Below are positions 32,634 to 42,109 of a stretch of 64,000 nucleotides of DNA, piece after piece (the stretch's first letter is position 1; every line of letters starts with the position of its first letter). The notes below the pieces were generated by a model, which did not search any database, was not told where the DNA came from, and saw nothing but the letters and a program-made list of their open reading frames with translations. This stretch comes from Enterocloster alcoholdehydrogenati (lineage in GTDB: Bacteria; Bacillota; Clostridia; Lachnospirales; Lachnospiraceae): positions 124,001 to 188,000 of the forward strand of contig NZ_BLTJ01000007.1 in NCBI RefSeq assembly GCF_013282095.1, read 5' to 3'. The translations under genes were made by a program, and so were the position numbers.

Positions 32634-34145
32634 CTATGGCCTGTTTTCCAGAAGCTTTCTTACTCCCGTCTCCTGCTCATCAAAGAGCAGTTCTTTATTA
32701 TAGTGATAATACCGTTCACACTCATACTCCTGCAGAAACTCCACGCTGAAAGCCCCGGTATTTAACGTTGTTATAAAAATAACCATTTCCTGTCCGTTTC
32801 CAAAAGCAGCCTCCATAAAATCAAAGGCGTGCTCCAAGGCCTGTCCGTCGCCTTTTTTCTGCTCCTCATATCGGTCGCTGCGCTCCATAAACTGCTCTCT
32901 GATCCAGTTCCAGGCAGCTTCTTTCTGATCCAGGGACCGGCTTTTAAGTTCCTGCGCCCAGGACTCCAGCTGTGCCGTCACCTTCCGGTACCGTCTGTCC
33001 TCCCCACGGTCCGAAAGTCCGCTCTCCCGCCTGTGTTTCCTTGTCAGTTCCATTTCACCGGCCATGCAGATAAGGCGCACAGCAGGCTCTGCCTCTCCCG
33101 GACGGTCCAGTTCCTGCTTAAACCCTTTCAGCTGTGCCATAAGAAGTTCCATCTCCGCCTTATCTGCATATAACGCCTTAAAACGGTCTGTCAGCTTTGC
33201 AAGCAGCAGATCTGTCACGCTTAAACGCTCGTCAAAGGCCGCCCGCTCCAGCTTACTGCAGACCTCCTCGCGGATCACGCCCTGTAAGATCTCCTCCACC
33301 TGATATTCGTTCTGATACTTGTAATACAGCTCCAGATAATTGGCAAAGTCCTTGGAAATCTTCGGATGCTGGATATACTGCCCCACCACCTCGCGATCCG
33401 CCCGCTTATCCAGCCTTTCATAGACCGTGATCAGCTGGGACAGATCCTCCCAGCCTCTTGGAGTGGCAAACCGTTTTCCGTCTACCGTTGTTTCCACCTG
33501 GCAGAAATACTGGGGCCGGATATCAAGATACGACAGTATGGCCGGGTGGATGTTCTGCCGGTACGCATACTCCTTCCACACCTTAAGATCCGGCTCTACC
33601 GTGATCTTTTTGATGCGGTCCAGGGTCACTACGTCAAACTCCCGGACGGATTTATTGTATTCCGGCGGATTCCCCGCGGCTGCGATGATCCAGCCTTCCG
33701 GCACCTTATGGCTGCCGAAGGTCTTGCACTGCAGAAACTGCAGCATGGCGGGAGCCAGGGTCTCGGACACACAGTTGATCTCATCGATAAACAGAATCCC
33801 CTCTTTAAGCCCCGTATCCCGGATCCGGTCGTAAACCGACGCCACGATCTCGCTCATGGTATACTCTGTTACCGCATATTCCTTCCCTCCATAGACCTTA
33901 TGTTCAATAAACGGCAGACCCACGGCGCTCTGTCTTGTATGATGAGTAATGGTATAGGCCACCAGGCCCAGCTCACATTCCCTGGCAATCTGCTCCATGA
34001 TCTGTGTCTTTCCCACTCCCGGCGGCCCGATCAAAAGCACCGGTCTCTGCCGGATGGAGGGGATCATATATTCTCCGCAGTCATCCTTTAAAAGGTAGGC
34101 CGCAATGGTATCCTTTATCTCTTCCTTGGCGCGCTTAATATTCAC
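32634..34145 (-). CDS. MoxR-family AAA+ ATPase
   Basis: ATPase of 503 residues, likely a chaperone-type remodelling motor. Walker A is LLIGPPGVGKTQIMEQ, Walker B is GILFIDEINCVSE, and sensor 1 is GWIIAAAGNPPEYN. The AAA+ core ends near residue 300, and a long helical C-terminal part of about 200 residues follows, rich in Arg and Glu. The GTG start at 34145 overlaps the stop of the VWA gene (GTGA), so the two are translationally coupled, as MoxR/VWA pairs usually are. Such pairs often insert metals or assemble complexes; the client is unknown here. Confidence 0.9.
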   Translation of the reverse strand: MNIKRAKEEIKDTIAAYLLKDDCGEYMIPSIRQRPVLLIGPPGVGKTQIMEQIARECELGLVAYTITHHTRQSAVGLPFIEHKVYGGKEYAVTEYTMSEIVASVYDRIRDTGLKEGILFIDEINCVSETLAPAMLQFLQCKTFGSHKVPEGWIIAAAGNPPEYNKSVREFDVVTLDRIKKITVEPDLKVWKEYAYRQNIHPAILSYLDIRPQYFCQVETTVDGKRFATPRGWEDLSQLITVYERLDKRADREVVGQYIQHPKISKDFANYLELYYKYQNEYQVEEILQGVIREEVCSKLERAAFDERLSVTDLLLAKLTDRFKALYADKAEMELLMAQLKGFKQELDRPGEAEPAVRLICMAGEMELTRKHRRESGLSDRGEDRRYRKVTAQLESWAQELKSRSLDQKEAAWNWIREQFMERSDRYEEQKKGDGQALEHAFDFMEAAFGNGQEMVIFITTLNTGAFSVEFLQEYECERYYHYNKELLFDEQETGVRKLLENRP

Positions 34146-35533
34146 TCTTCGTCCTTCTTTCTGTCTGAAAATACCCCCGGAATCTCCATAAGCGGTTCCT
34201 CCTCCAGCACTATTTTCATGGCCCAGGCCGGCACGGACGCATCGGAAAACATATCCTCGATAAATACAAAGGCCGTGTCATAGGGCGGAGCCTGAACCGG
34301 ATAAATGCCTTTTCCATCGGTAAAATAGATCAGCCCCCGCAGCCGGTCTGTCTGCCCCTTTGCCCGAAGCTCATTTACATATTCAAAGGCCGGCCGAAAA
34401 TCCGTCCCTCCAAAGCCCGTGACCTGAAACCGGTCCATATAGGCCTTTAAATCCTCTGCACTCTCTATGACCACATCTGCCTGTACCCTATCATCGCACT
34501 GTAAAATGTGGATTCGTATCTTACGAAAATAGGTTTCTGACTCAGAAAGCACATCATACGTCTCTTCTAAAAACCGGCGCACCAGCTCTCCGGAGCAGGA
34601 CATACTGGTGTCAATGACAATGACAAAATCTTCAATCCGGAAAACCTCCCTGGATTCCAGCGGCTCCATAAGAGGCATATTTCCGTAAAGAGACATTCCA
34701 TAGGTGTAAAATATAGGATCGAAGGAATCAGGATCCACCTCAATCTCCTCTTTTAGTACGGAAAAACGCCGGAGAAACTGACGGTAATCATACCGTTCTC
34801 TGTTCTCTACCCGCAGCATATCCTTAAGACCTTCATCCCCTCTTGATTCATCTTTGGAGCCCATAGTCTCCATCTGGGTCTGCATTTTCTCCCGGTTATC
34901 GTTCCACTGGTTCTGCCTGGTAACAGCCTGACGCGGATCCTCCTCCCGTTCCCAGAGATCATGGTCGTCCACCTTAAATTCCGCCCGCAGCTGGTCCAAA
35001 CGGCGGGCCGGCAGCTCCATATGCGCCAGCGCCCGGAAGATGCGCTCGGCTGTAAGGACGGATCCCGAACCGCCGGATGTATGTTCCCCTTCTTCCATAT
35101 ACCGTTTTAATCTCCGATACGTCTCCCGGCGCAGAGGGCTCTGGGGCACATGAACGCATTTCTGGTACAGGCCGTCGATCAGCGCCTCCATGGCAATATC
35201 GCAGGACAGATCCCATAATGTCTTATCCCGTCCCTTTCTCGTATACATATGGCAGAACAGGCAGTGAAATACTATGTGCAGATAGGCGCGGTTTACCACC
35301 GTCCTCCCCTTTCGGTAAAGCTCTAACAGGGCATCCGGCCCGTAAAATATAACCGCACCGTCCACTGCCAGGCCATTTCTTCCCCAGTCTGCCTCAAACC
35401 CCAGGCTGCTGAGAGGAATATCCAGGAAATGCATATTGACGTACAGCTCGCTTCTGGCCTGGTAAAAGATCCTGGTACAGATCCCAACCGTATCCAGTTC
35501 CTGCAGCTGACGCTCTCTTACCGGATCTGTCAT
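34142..35533 (-). CDS. VWA-domain protein with DUF2201-like N-terminal region
   Basis: A 463-residue cytoplasmic protein. Residues 75-125 resemble the metallopeptidase-like region of DUF2201 proteins, but its motif reads HIVFHCLFCH (H86, H90, H95), so the Glu of HExxH is missing. Residues 145-290 are charged and helical. A von Willebrand A domain follows with MIDAS D308-T-S-M-S (VIDTSMSCSG), TGFGGTDFRPAFEYV and YFTDGKGIYP. The start at 35533 overlaps the DUF3783 stop (ATGA). It is the natural partner of the MoxR ATPase that follows. Confidence 0.86.
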   Translation of the reverse strand: MTDPVRERQLQELDTVGICTRIFYQARSELYVNMHFLDIPLSSLGFEADWGRNGLAVDGAVIFYGPDALLELYRKGRTVVNRAYLHIVFHCLFCHMYTRKGRDKTLWDLSCDIAMEALIDGLYQKCVHVPQSPLRRETYRRLKRYMEEGEHTSGGSGSVLTAERIFRALAHMELPARRLDQLRAEFKVDDHDLWEREEDPRQAVTRQNQWNDNREKMQTQMETMGSKDESRGDEGLKDMLRVENRERYDYRQFLRRFSVLKEEIEVDPDSFDPIFYTYGMSLYGNMPLMEPLESREVFRIEDFVIVIDTSMSCSGELVRRFLEETYDVLSESETYFRKIRIHILQCDDRVQADVVIESAEDLKAYMDRFQVTGFGGTDFRPAFEYVNELRAKGQTDRLRGLIYFTDGKGIYPVQAPPYDTAFVFIEDMFSDASVPAWAMKIVLEEEPLMEIPGVFSDRKKDEE

Positions 35534-35970
35534 AATCCGCCATCCCTGGCGTCGCCCTTGGTCTGCTGCCGCGAGGGGTCTGTCTCCTGCCCGGTCATCA
35601 TCCGATGCTCCTGGCACAACTCCTCATACAGCTTATAAAAGCTCCACCCGCAGTTATGCTCTGTCACAATGGCCTTTAATGCAATCTTAGGAACTCCGGC
35701 TCTTCTTAACTGATATAACAGGGTATCGATCCTGCTGCCTGAAAACCCTTTCATTACCAGCATCTGCTCCGGGATCACCGGAAACGGCTCCTGTCTTTCT
35801 TCCTGCTCCTCAAAGCCGGGCATACCAGCCAGATATCCTACGGTTTCCATCACCTGATCCGGCCTTACATTGCGGATCCGTACGCCCATGCGCACCAGAA
35901 CGCTTTTCATCATCATTACATTCTTTTTCATTTCGGGATCCTCTGCCCCGAAGTATAATACAAGCTCCAT
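35530..35970 (-). CDS. DUF3783 domain protein
   Basis: A 146-residue cytoplasmic protein of unknown function. The core EQMLVMKGFSGSRIDTLLYQ to LCQEHRMM (about residues 70-125), with KAIVTEHNCGWSF, is the part I recognise as DUF3783. The N-terminal half (MELVLYFGAEDPEMKKNVMM) looks like a small alpha/beta domain. The ATG at 35970 follows GGAAAGGAA. It is coupled by ATGA overlap to the VWA gene, which makes a three-gene DUF3783 / VWA / MoxR cassette at the end of a longer operon. Confidence 0.78.
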   Translation of the reverse strand: MELVLYFGAEDPEMKKNVMMMKSVLVRMGVRIRNVRPDQVMETVGYLAGMPGFEEQEERQEPFPVIPEQMLVMKGFSGSRIDTLLYQLRRAGVPKIALKAIVTEHNCGWSFYKLYEELCQEHRMMTGQETDPSRQQTKGDARDGGL

Positions 35971-36041
35971 GATACGTTCCTTTCCTCTTTCAGTTCTGAT
36001 ATACACGCCCAAAACGCACCTGCCCCCTATTGAACTGACTC

Positions 36042-36494
36042 CTATTGAAACAGCTGGGCGCTGTCAAGCATCAGAGTAAAGGGGCCGTCGTTTAAAAGCT
36101 CCACCTTCATATCCGCGCCGAACCTTCCCCTTTCCACCACATCCGCCTGCTCTTGGCATCTGGCCAGAAAATACTCATACAGCGCTTCTGCCATCTGAGG
36201 CGCCCCGGCCTTTACAAAGCTTGGACGATTGCCCTTGCGGCAGTCGGCATAAAGGGTAAACTGACTGACAACAAGGAGCTCTCCCCCTACATCCGCCAGG
36301 CTTAGATTGGTCTTTCCATTTTCATCCTCGAAAATGCGCAGGCGGCAGATCTTGTCCGCCAGCTTTTCCGTAATTTCCCTGGTATCTCCGTCCTCCGCTC
36401 CCAGAAGGATCAAAAGTCCTTTTCCAATTTTCCCTAAAACCTCTCCGTCCACTGTCACGCTTGCCTGCATCACTCTCTGTACGACCGCTCTCAT
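36042..36494 (-). CDS. dtd: D-aminoacyl-tRNA deacylase
   Basis: Proofreading enzyme of 150 residues that cleaves D-amino acids from mischarged tRNAs. Family motifs are [17 protein letters not shown] at the start, [21 protein letters not shown] in the centre (the SQF-L active-site strand), and the C-terminal [11 protein letters not shown]; the usual V in GPVT is F here. Length is standard. It lies 44 bp after the phosphodiesterase gene and 71 bp before the DUF3783 gene on the same strand. In other Firmicutes dtd often follows relA/spoT genes; here a small alarmone synthetase is two genes upstream. Confidence 0.94.
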   Translation of the reverse strand: MRAVVQRVMQASVTVDGEVLGKIGKGLLILLGAEDGDTREITEKLADKICRLRIFEDENGKTNLSLADVGGELLVVSQFTLYADCRKGNRPSFVKAGAPQMAEALYEYFLARCQEQADVVERGRFGADMKVELLNDGPFTLMLDSAQLFQ

Positions 36495-36538
36495 CGTTTC
36501 TTTCCTCCTGTCCTGCGTATTATCAAAATATTTGTAAA

Positions 36539-38386
36539 TTATCCATGTTTCAGTCCCATTTTCAGGAACTCCAGCAGGTTCTTAGCCCCCGGATCCCCAT
36601 ACAGCACCTCTCTGGCCCTTGCAGGATAATCGGTAATAATATTATCCACTCCCAGAAGGCGCATCTGCTTCATCTCTCCCCGGTCATCCACCGTCCATAC
36701 ATGGACTCCTTTGCCGTTCTCATGAGCCGCTTCCACCATTTTTCGAGTTACAAAGCTGCTCCGTATGCTGATAAAATCAATGAATTCATTTTTATAATAG
36801 GATCCGTATCCCGCTGCAAGGATATAACCGGTACGAATATCCGGATCCGCCGCCTTGACCCGCTTTAGATATTCCAGAGAAACAGACGTAACCACGCACT
36901 GGTCCTTCATGCCGTATTCCTTTATAAGGCCGGCGGTCAGCTCCGGAAGGGAGCTTTTTTCTCCCAGGCTCTTTAATTCAATGTTCAGTCGAATACGTCC
37001 CTTGCAGGCCTCCAGAACCTCCCGCAGCGACGGAATCTTCTCTCCGGCGTATTCTTCCCCAAAATAACTTCCCACATCCAGAGAACGGGCTTGCTCAAAG
37101 GTCATATCCGTCAGCAGACGGTCTACCCCGGCTACCCGCTTTAAATTCCTGTCGTGGCAGACAACAACCACATCGTCGGCCGTGGTCTGGACGTCGATCT
37201 CGCAGTAATCTGCCATTTCATCCATGGCTTTAAAAATCGCCGCCATGGTGTTCTCCGGAGCCATTTTTGAACTTCCCCTGTGGGCGGTGATCTCCGTCTG
37301 TCCCAGAACGGACCAGTCGGAGGACATTCCGTTGTAAGCCATATCAAAAATTAAAAACGCTGCTGTTCCCGCAAGTACGCCGGAAAATAAGAGCAGCCAC
37401 CTCCGCATGATCTCCCGCCGTCCCGGCACGATGCGCATGAAAGCTTCCGTCCGGCGGCGCACCGGATATCGTTTGGCCGAATCCTCCTGTTCCCGCCTGC
37501 TTTGGGAAAAACGGTAATACAGAACGGTCAGAGCGCCGAAATCCAGAATGACCGCAAATACAGCCCCCGCAAAAAGCAGGATAATCTCAGCCTTCCCGCA
37601 CACCGCCGTCAGCACCGCCAGAGCGGCATAGCTGTCAGCAAACAGCGTCACCAGCACCGCCGCAAGGGCCATAGCCGCCCCATACAGAAGCACCAGGCCC
37701 CCCATGAGGAGCACATTGACACAGACCAGCGCCCCTACGGCCTTAATCCATCTTCCCTTCAGCAGCTCCATGCTCCGCCTCAGGCCGTCCCTGAAGCGTT
37801 TCTGCTCCACCATACAGGCCCAGAATACAAGCATGGACGGTACTGCCGCTGCTGACAGCACGGTCATAAGGATTACCAGCCCCAGTCTGGCTGCAGGCAG
37901 ATTAAGAACTTCCTCCAGCACAAAATCCACAGGCTTAACCTTCGTCAGCAGCCGGGCCAGCAGATAGCTGTTCATCAGAATATAATTTCCAAGGCTGGCC
38001 ACAAAAATCTGCCAGTTGCGCCGCCTGATCTGATCCCATGTATTTACCGCAGCGCCTCCCAGTATTCCCAGAAGATCCATCTTCCGGGAATAGGCCGATT
38101 CCTGGAAGGCTGTCACAAGCCCGGCGGTCTCCACGGTTACAAGCACCATCCCGCCCATGAGAGCCAGGGCTACGCAGGGAAGGGTAAAGGGATGCCAAAG
38201 AAAGGCCCCCAGATTGCCCAGGGTGAGATAGCTGTATCCCGCCATGGACAGAGAGAACCTTAAGAGGCCGTTTACCGCCCTAATATAGAATATACCTGCA
38301 GCCAGCCGGTATAGGATCACAAATACCACCAGCTGGCGCAGGTTCCATTTGATTACTTCATCTGTCTGTCTGAGAAAATGTTTCAT
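36539..38386 (-). CDS. Membrane-anchored glycerophosphodiester phosphodiesterase
   Basis: A 615-residue protein. The N-terminal half (to about residue 350) has seven to eight hydrophobic helices, as in the GDPD-associated membrane domain. The C-terminal half is a TIM-barrel GDPD with catalytic His near 369 in [31 protein letters not shown] (Glu and Asp metal ligands and second His), and [10 protein letters not shown]. It hydrolyses glycerophosphodiesters, or possibly lipoteichoic-acid units, to glycerol-3-phosphate at the membrane. Its start overlaps the alarmone synthetase stop by 4 bp (ATGA). Confidence 0.93.
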   Translation of the reverse strand: MKHFLRQTDEVIKWNLRQLVVFVILYRLAAGIFYIRAVNGLLRFSLSMAGYSYLTLGNLGAFLWHPFTLPCVALALMGGMVLVTVETAGLVTAFQESAYSRKMDLLGILGGAAVNTWDQIRRRNWQIFVASLGNYILMNSYLLARLLTKVKPVDFVLEEVLNLPAARLGLVILMTVLSAAAVPSMLVFWACMVEQKRFRDGLRRSMELLKGRWIKAVGALVCVNVLLMGGLVLLYGAAMALAAVLVTLFADSYAALAVLTAVCGKAEIILLFAGAVFAVILDFGALTVLYYRFSQSRREQEDSAKRYPVRRRTEAFMRIVPGRREIMRRWLLLFSGVLAGTAAFLIFDMAYNGMSSDWSVLGQTEITAHRGSSKMAPENTMAAIFKAMDEMADYCEIDVQTTADDVVVVCHDRNLKRVAGVDRLLTDMTFEQARSLDVGSYFGEEYAGEKIPSLREVLEACKGRIRLNIELKSLGEKSSLPELTAGLIKEYGMKDQCVVTSVSLEYLKRVKAADPDIRTGYILAAGYGSYYKNEFIDFISIRSSFVTRKMVEAAHENGKGVHVWTVDDRGEMKQMRLLGVDNIITDYPARAREVLYGDPGAKNLLEFLKMGLKHG

Positions 38387-39030
38387 TCTTCCTGGTGTGT
38401 TTTCGCAAAGGCTATGATGGCCTCATTTAACGAAAACATCTTTCTGTCAAGCATATCTATCATATCGGCGCAGTCCTTTAACTCCATAAGAAGGTTCTCC
38501 GGCGCATTTCCCTCGAACTTATAAGCAATCTTGTGCTCCAGGCTGGCCCAGAAATCCATGGCGACCGACCGGATCTGGATCTCTACCTTAGTATCCACTG
38601 CGCCGTCGGATAGGTATACCGGCACCGTCACTACCATATGGTAGCTCTTATAGCCATTGGGCTTGGGATGCTTGATATAGTCCTTTACATGGAGAACTGT
38701 GATGTCCTTTTGATCGGAAATGATCTGGGCGATCTGATAAATATCCGATGTGAAGGAGCAGATAATACGGATACCCGCGATATCGCTTAGATACTCCTGC
38801 ATATTTTCAATTGTAACCTCTCGCCCGTCCTTTTTCAGCTTGTTTACAATACTGTCAGCCGTTTTCAGCCTGGATTTAATGTGTTCAATGGGATTGTAAT
38901 CGTACCGGTTCACGAACTCATTATTCAGGATCTCTATCTTTGTATTGACCTTTTTTAAGGCTGAATCATACAGAAACATCACAGAACGCCATTGGTCGAT
39001 CTGCTCATTTGCTTTGAGGATATTGAGCAT
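38383..39030 (-). CDS. relQ: Small alarmone synthetase (RelQ/YjbM-like GTP pyrophosphokinase)
   Basis: Makes (p)ppGpp from ATP and GTP or GDP, 215 residues with a synthetase domain only. Motifs: SRLKTADSIVNKLKK, DIAGIRIICSFTSDIYQIA, HPKPNGYKSYHMVVTVPV, KVEIQIRSVAMDFWASLEHKIAYK. The absence of HD hydrolase, TGS and ACT domains places it with the single-domain synthetases. The C-terminal helix (DMLDRKMFSLNEAI) fits the RelQ group. It starts 17 bp after the S1-domain gene and overlaps the phosphodiesterase gene, so a stringent-response enzyme shares a transcript with translation-related genes. Confidence 0.9.
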   Translation of the reverse strand: MLNILKANEQIDQWRSVMFLYDSALKKVNTKIEILNNEFVNRYDYNPIEHIKSRLKTADSIVNKLKKDGREVTIENMQEYLSDIAGIRIICSFTSDIYQIAQIISDQKDITVLHVKDYIKHPKPNGYKSYHMVVTVPVYLSDGAVDTKVEIQIRSVAMDFWASLEHKIAYKFEGNAPENLLMELKDCADMIDMLDRKMFSLNEAIIAFAKTHQEE

Positions 39031-39047
39031 TCCTACCCCTTCCTCTC

Positions 39048-39809
39048 TTACAGCTTCAGTCCCTTTAACAGATCTCCCAGCCCTGTGGTAGCTGAAGCGG
39101 TCTCCTTATAATTAAAGGTCTCATGTTCCTCTCTGTCTGCTTCCTGCTCTGCCAGGGCCTTCATGCTCAGACTGATCTTTCCGTCTGTGATGGAAAGGAT
39201 CTTAACCTTTACGGTCTGGCCTTCCTTCAGCACTGCACCCGGATGCTTGATGCGCTGGGTGCTGATCTGAGAAATATGCACCAGTCCGTCTACTCCCTCT
39301 GCCAGCTTCACAAAAGCGCCGTAGTCCTTTAAGCTGTCTACGGTTCCCTCTGCCACATCGCCCGGTTTAAACTGAGCCAGACGTTCCTTTCTGGCCTCCT
39401 CCCTCTTCTGCCGCTCCACCTCGCGGCCGGACAGCACCAGTCTCTTTTTCTCAGGGTCTGCTGTGATGATCACAGCCTCCACGTGCTTGCCCTGCCAGTC
39501 CTCTAACTTCTCCACATACTCGGCGGACAGCTGGGAAGCCGGGATAAATGCCCTCACCTCATCTACAAATGCAACCACACCGCCCTTTACAGCCTCGGAG
39601 ATCTTAACCTTGATAACGGTCTTATCCTCCATCATCTGAGCAAACTGCGCCCACTTCTGACCCTCTGCGCTGTCATCCTCCGGCAGGTCTCTTCTCTGAT
39701 CCAAAACCGCGTAGGAAGCCTCCAGTTCAGCCGCATAATCCTCCATAGTCTCAACGGATCCCTCCGTTTTTACTTCCGTCTCCAATTCCTTTTTCATTTC
39801 TTCGCTCAT
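39048..39809 (-). CDS. S1 RNA-binding domain protein
   Basis: A 253-residue cytoplasmic protein with two OB-fold S1 domains. Domain 1 (about 55-135) contains VIKVKISEAVKGGVVAFVDEVRAFIP and VLSGREVERQ. Domain 2 (about 150-225) contains GTVDSLKDYGAFVKL, EGVDGLVHISQIS and GQTVKVKILSI. The acidic N-terminus and short length fit the truncated S1 homologues of Gram-positive bacteria rather than full ribosomal protein S1. It is the first gene of the operon that continues with the alarmone synthetase, behind an extended -10 promoter and a leader of about 120 nt. Confidence 0.9.
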   Translation of the reverse strand: MSEEMKKELETEVKTEGSVETMEDYAAELEASYAVLDQRRDLPEDDSAEGQKWAQFAQMMEDKTVIKVKISEAVKGGVVAFVDEVRAFIPASQLSAEYVEKLEDWQGKHVEAVIITADPEKKRLVLSGREVERQKREEARKERLAQFKPGDVAEGTVDSLKDYGAFVKLAEGVDGLVHISQISTQRIKHPGAVLKEGQTVKVKILSITDGKISLSMKALAEQEADREEHETFNYKETASATTGLGDLLKGLKL

Positions 39810-39937
39810 GTTCTTATCCTCGCCTTCCGCTTTTCATTCCGCATTGTTACCCGACGCGGATCTGTGGGTTCCTGTTCCCGACCCGCCGGACGTATCCTTT
39901 CTGCCGATACAGGATACCGGGGTATTCAGCTTTCTAC

Positions 39938-39946
39938 ATTATATCA
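39938..39946 (-). promoter_or_regulatory. Extended -10 promoter of the S1/relQ operon
   Basis: On the minus strand TG-A-TATAAT is a perfect -10 with the TG extension, which can work without a -35 box. It predicts a leader of roughly 120 nt before the S1-domain start. Confidence 0.58.
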
Positions 39947-40076
39947 GCAACCCACCTGATATTTCTATACTTTTTATGAAAAATTATGCCAATTTTTTTA
40001 ACAATTCATCCATATCAGCCCCAGACAAGACGGGTTTTACTCTGTATTCCGGCGCTTTTTCCTCCTTCCCTCTCCC

Positions 40077-40105
40077 TTGCCCCCGGCAATGTACTGTGTT
40101 ATAGT
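40077..40105 (+). promoter_or_regulatory. Promoter of the PHP/LysR pair
   Basis: TTGCCC (40077-40082) and TATAGT (40100-40105) are 17 bp apart, about 85 bp before the PHP gene start. Confidence 0.55.
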
Positions 40106-40196
40106 TAGAAAGAACCTTTTTATGTATCCCACAGACAGAACCGGATCCCTGTACGGGCTGTATGGAATATACAAGACAAACCAGGAGGACATTTTC

Positions 40197-41009
40197 ATGA
40201 TCGACCTTTTAGATCTTCATACACATACTATTGCCAGCGGCCACGCTTACAACACCCTTTATGAAATGGCCCAGGCTGCTGCAGACAAGGGGCTTTCTCT
40301 TTATGGCTGTTCTGAGCACGCACCCGCCATGCCAGGCTCCTGCCATGCCTTTTATTTCAGTAACTTCAAAGTGCTTCCCAGAGTCATACGGGGAGTCCCG
40401 GTGTTAATGGGAACAGAGCTGAATATCCTGGACTACACCGGACGGGTGGATCTGGAGGATCACTATCTGCTTAAGACGGATTATGCCATTGCCAGCCTTC
40501 ACACCCCCTGTATCGACAACCACGGCACCAGAGAGGACTATACGAAAGCCTATCTGGGCGCTATAAAGCATCCGCTGATCCACATCATCGGCCATCCCGA
40601 CGACTCGCGCCTGCCTGCCGACTGGGACGCCGTGGCTGCGGCTGCCGCAAAAGAACACAAGCTTCTGGAGGTCAACAGCAGCTCCCTGTCGCCAAAGAGC
40701 ACCCGGAAGGGAGCCAGGGAAAACTATGAGCAGGTTCTGGTTGCCTGTATGCGCTACGGCACCTCCATCATCATAAACAGCGACGCTCACTGCGAGGCGG
40801 ACGTGGGAAACCACGAAATGGCTCACCGGCTCCTGGCCGACCTTCATTTTCCTGATGAGCTGGTGGTAAACACTTCTCTTAAAAAGGCGGCTGTCTTTCT
40901 CCCCTCCTTAGAGCGCCTTCTTAAGGAGCAGCCGGAACTGTTTTCCCATCCGAAAGAGACAGCCCCATCCCCTGATGGCAAAATACCCGGAGGTGAAAAA
41001 CAGTTATGA
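40197..41009 (+). CDS. PHP-domain phosphatase (YcdX-like)
   Basis: Metal-dependent phosphoesterase of 270 residues from the ATG at 40197, which has AGGAGG eight bases upstream; the open frame extends 120 bases further without such a site. Trinuclear-metal motifs of the PHP fold are visible: DLHTHTIASGHAYNT, YGCSEHAP, a central Glu in MGTELNILD, SLHTPCID, IIGHPDD and INSDAHCEADVGN. This matches the YcdX group rather than histidinol phosphatase. It overlaps the next gene by 4 bp (ATGA), so it is coupled to a LysR regulator. The natural substrate is unknown. Confidence 0.9.
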   Translation: MIDLLDLHTHTIASGHAYNTLYEMAQAAADKGLSLYGCSEHAPAMPGSCHAFYFSNFKVLPRVIRGVPVLMGTELNILDYTGRVDLEDHYLLKTDYAIASLHTPCIDNHGTREDYTKAYLGAIKHPLIHIIGHPDDSRLPADWDAVAAAAAKEHKLLEVNSSSLSPKSTRKGARENYEQVLVACMRYGTSIIINSDAHCEADVGNHEMAHRLLADLHFPDELVVNTSLKKAAVFLPSLERLLKEQPELFSHPKETAPSPDGKIPGGEKQL

Positions 41010-41977
41010 TCAATTTTCTGAACCTGGAATACTTTCTGGCTGCTGCTGAAGAATTAAATTTTACACGGGCTGCCAAACGGCTCTATATTTCCCAACAGTC
41101 CTTAAGCAACCATATTTCCAATATGGAAAAGGAATTTGATGTGGTACTGTTTAACCGAACCTCGCCTCTGACGCTGACCTATGCGGGCCAGGCGCTCAAA
41201 GTACGGGCCAGGCAGTTGTTGGATTTAAAGGATGAAACCTACCGCGAAATTGCGGATATCAAAGACTTTTCCACCGGCCAGCTCTCCATAGGCGTCTCCC
41301 ACACCAGGGGCCGTTTCATCCTCCCTGAAATTCTCCCCACCTACCAGTCGGAATTTCCCGGCATTGAGCTGCGCCTGGTGGAGGGGAATTCCAGCGAACT
41401 GGCCAGAGATCTGCTTCATGGAGATATCGATCTGATGATCGACCTTCTGCCCTTTACCGCAGAGAATGTGGCCACCGTACCCATCTGCCAGGAAGAAATC
41501 CTGTTGGTTGTGCCCGACGCTGTCCTTAAGAAAACACATCCCGGCCAGGAGGAGGTCTTAAAAGCACAGCTGCAGGCAGGAGCGGATATCCATCTCTTAG
41601 AGCAGTGCCCCTTTGTTCTTTTAAAAAAAGGAAATCGGGTCCGCACCATTGCAGATGAAATCTTTGAAGACGCCCAGCTGACGCCGCGGGTGGCACTGGA
41701 AACAGAAAATATTGAAACTGCCCTGGCTCTCAGCGCTAAGGGAATGGGAATCACGTTCTATCCCCGAATGTTTACCTCCCCGGATCACAAGGCAAATGCC
41801 TACAAAAACCCGCTGATCCGTCAGGCAGGGCTAAATCTCTACCCCCTGGATTACTCCAGAGCCCACGGCACACTGGGCCTTGGCTATCACAAAGGTCACT
41901 ATATGTCCAGAGCGACCCATGAGTTCATCCGCATTGCGCTGGAGCGCATTCCTTATACGGCTGCGGATGGAGATTAG
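41006..41977 (+). CDS. LysR-family transcriptional regulator
   Basis: A 323-residue regulator. Helix-turn-helix at residues 1-62 (FLNLEYFLAAAEELNFTRAA, ISQQSLSNHISNMEKEFD); effector domain from about residue 92 (GQLSIGVSHTRGRFILPEIL). It is translationally coupled to the PHP phosphatase gene and followed by a clear terminator. No divergent structural gene is adjacent, so the target is not evident; it may act on the PHP gene or at a distance. Confidence 0.93.
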   Translation: MINFLNLEYFLAAAEELNFTRAAKRLYISQQSLSNHISNMEKEFDVVLFNRTSPLTLTYAGQALKVRARQLLDLKDETYREIADIKDFSTGQLSIGVSHTRGRFILPEILPTYQSEFPGIELRLVEGNSSELARDLLHGDIDLMIDLLPFTAENVATVPICQEEILLVVPDAVLKKTHPGQEEVLKAQLQAGADIHLLEQCPFVLLKKGNRVRTIADEIFEDAQLTPRVALETENIETALALSAKGMGITFYPRMFTSPDHKANAYKNPLIRQAGLNLYPLDYSRAHGTLGLGYHKGHYMSRATHEFIRIALERIPYTAADGD

Positions 41978-42004
41978 ATGGAAAGAGATGAAAATAATGT
42001 TAAT

Positions 42005-42048
42005 AGAGACGTTTTTGGGCTCATCCAACCTGTAAAAACGTCTCTTTT
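42005..42048 (+). terminator. Intrinsic terminator after the PHP/LysR operon
   Basis: AGAGACGTTTTT (42005-42016) and AAAAACGTCTCT (42034-42045) pair over 12 bp and run into TTTT. It lies 28 bp after the LysR stop codon and 62 bp from the converging GntR gene. Confidence 0.85.
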
Positions 42049-42109
42049 CCGGTAACCATATTACGTTGCTTTAGAACTGCAGCCTCTTTAAAGTATAACC
42101 ATGCCTTTT

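Larger units (their letters stand above)
39810..40196. other. Divergent promoter region between S1-domain operon and PHP gene
   Basis: 387 bp without a gene. Minus-strand promoter: extended -10 TG-A-TATAAT (39938-39946), no clear -35. The S1 leader holds a stem GTATCC (39892-39897) with GGATAC (39912-39917) and flanking GC pairs, but no U-tract. Plus-strand promoter: see the entry at 40077. The centre (39950-40010) is AT-rich. Confidence 0.5.
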
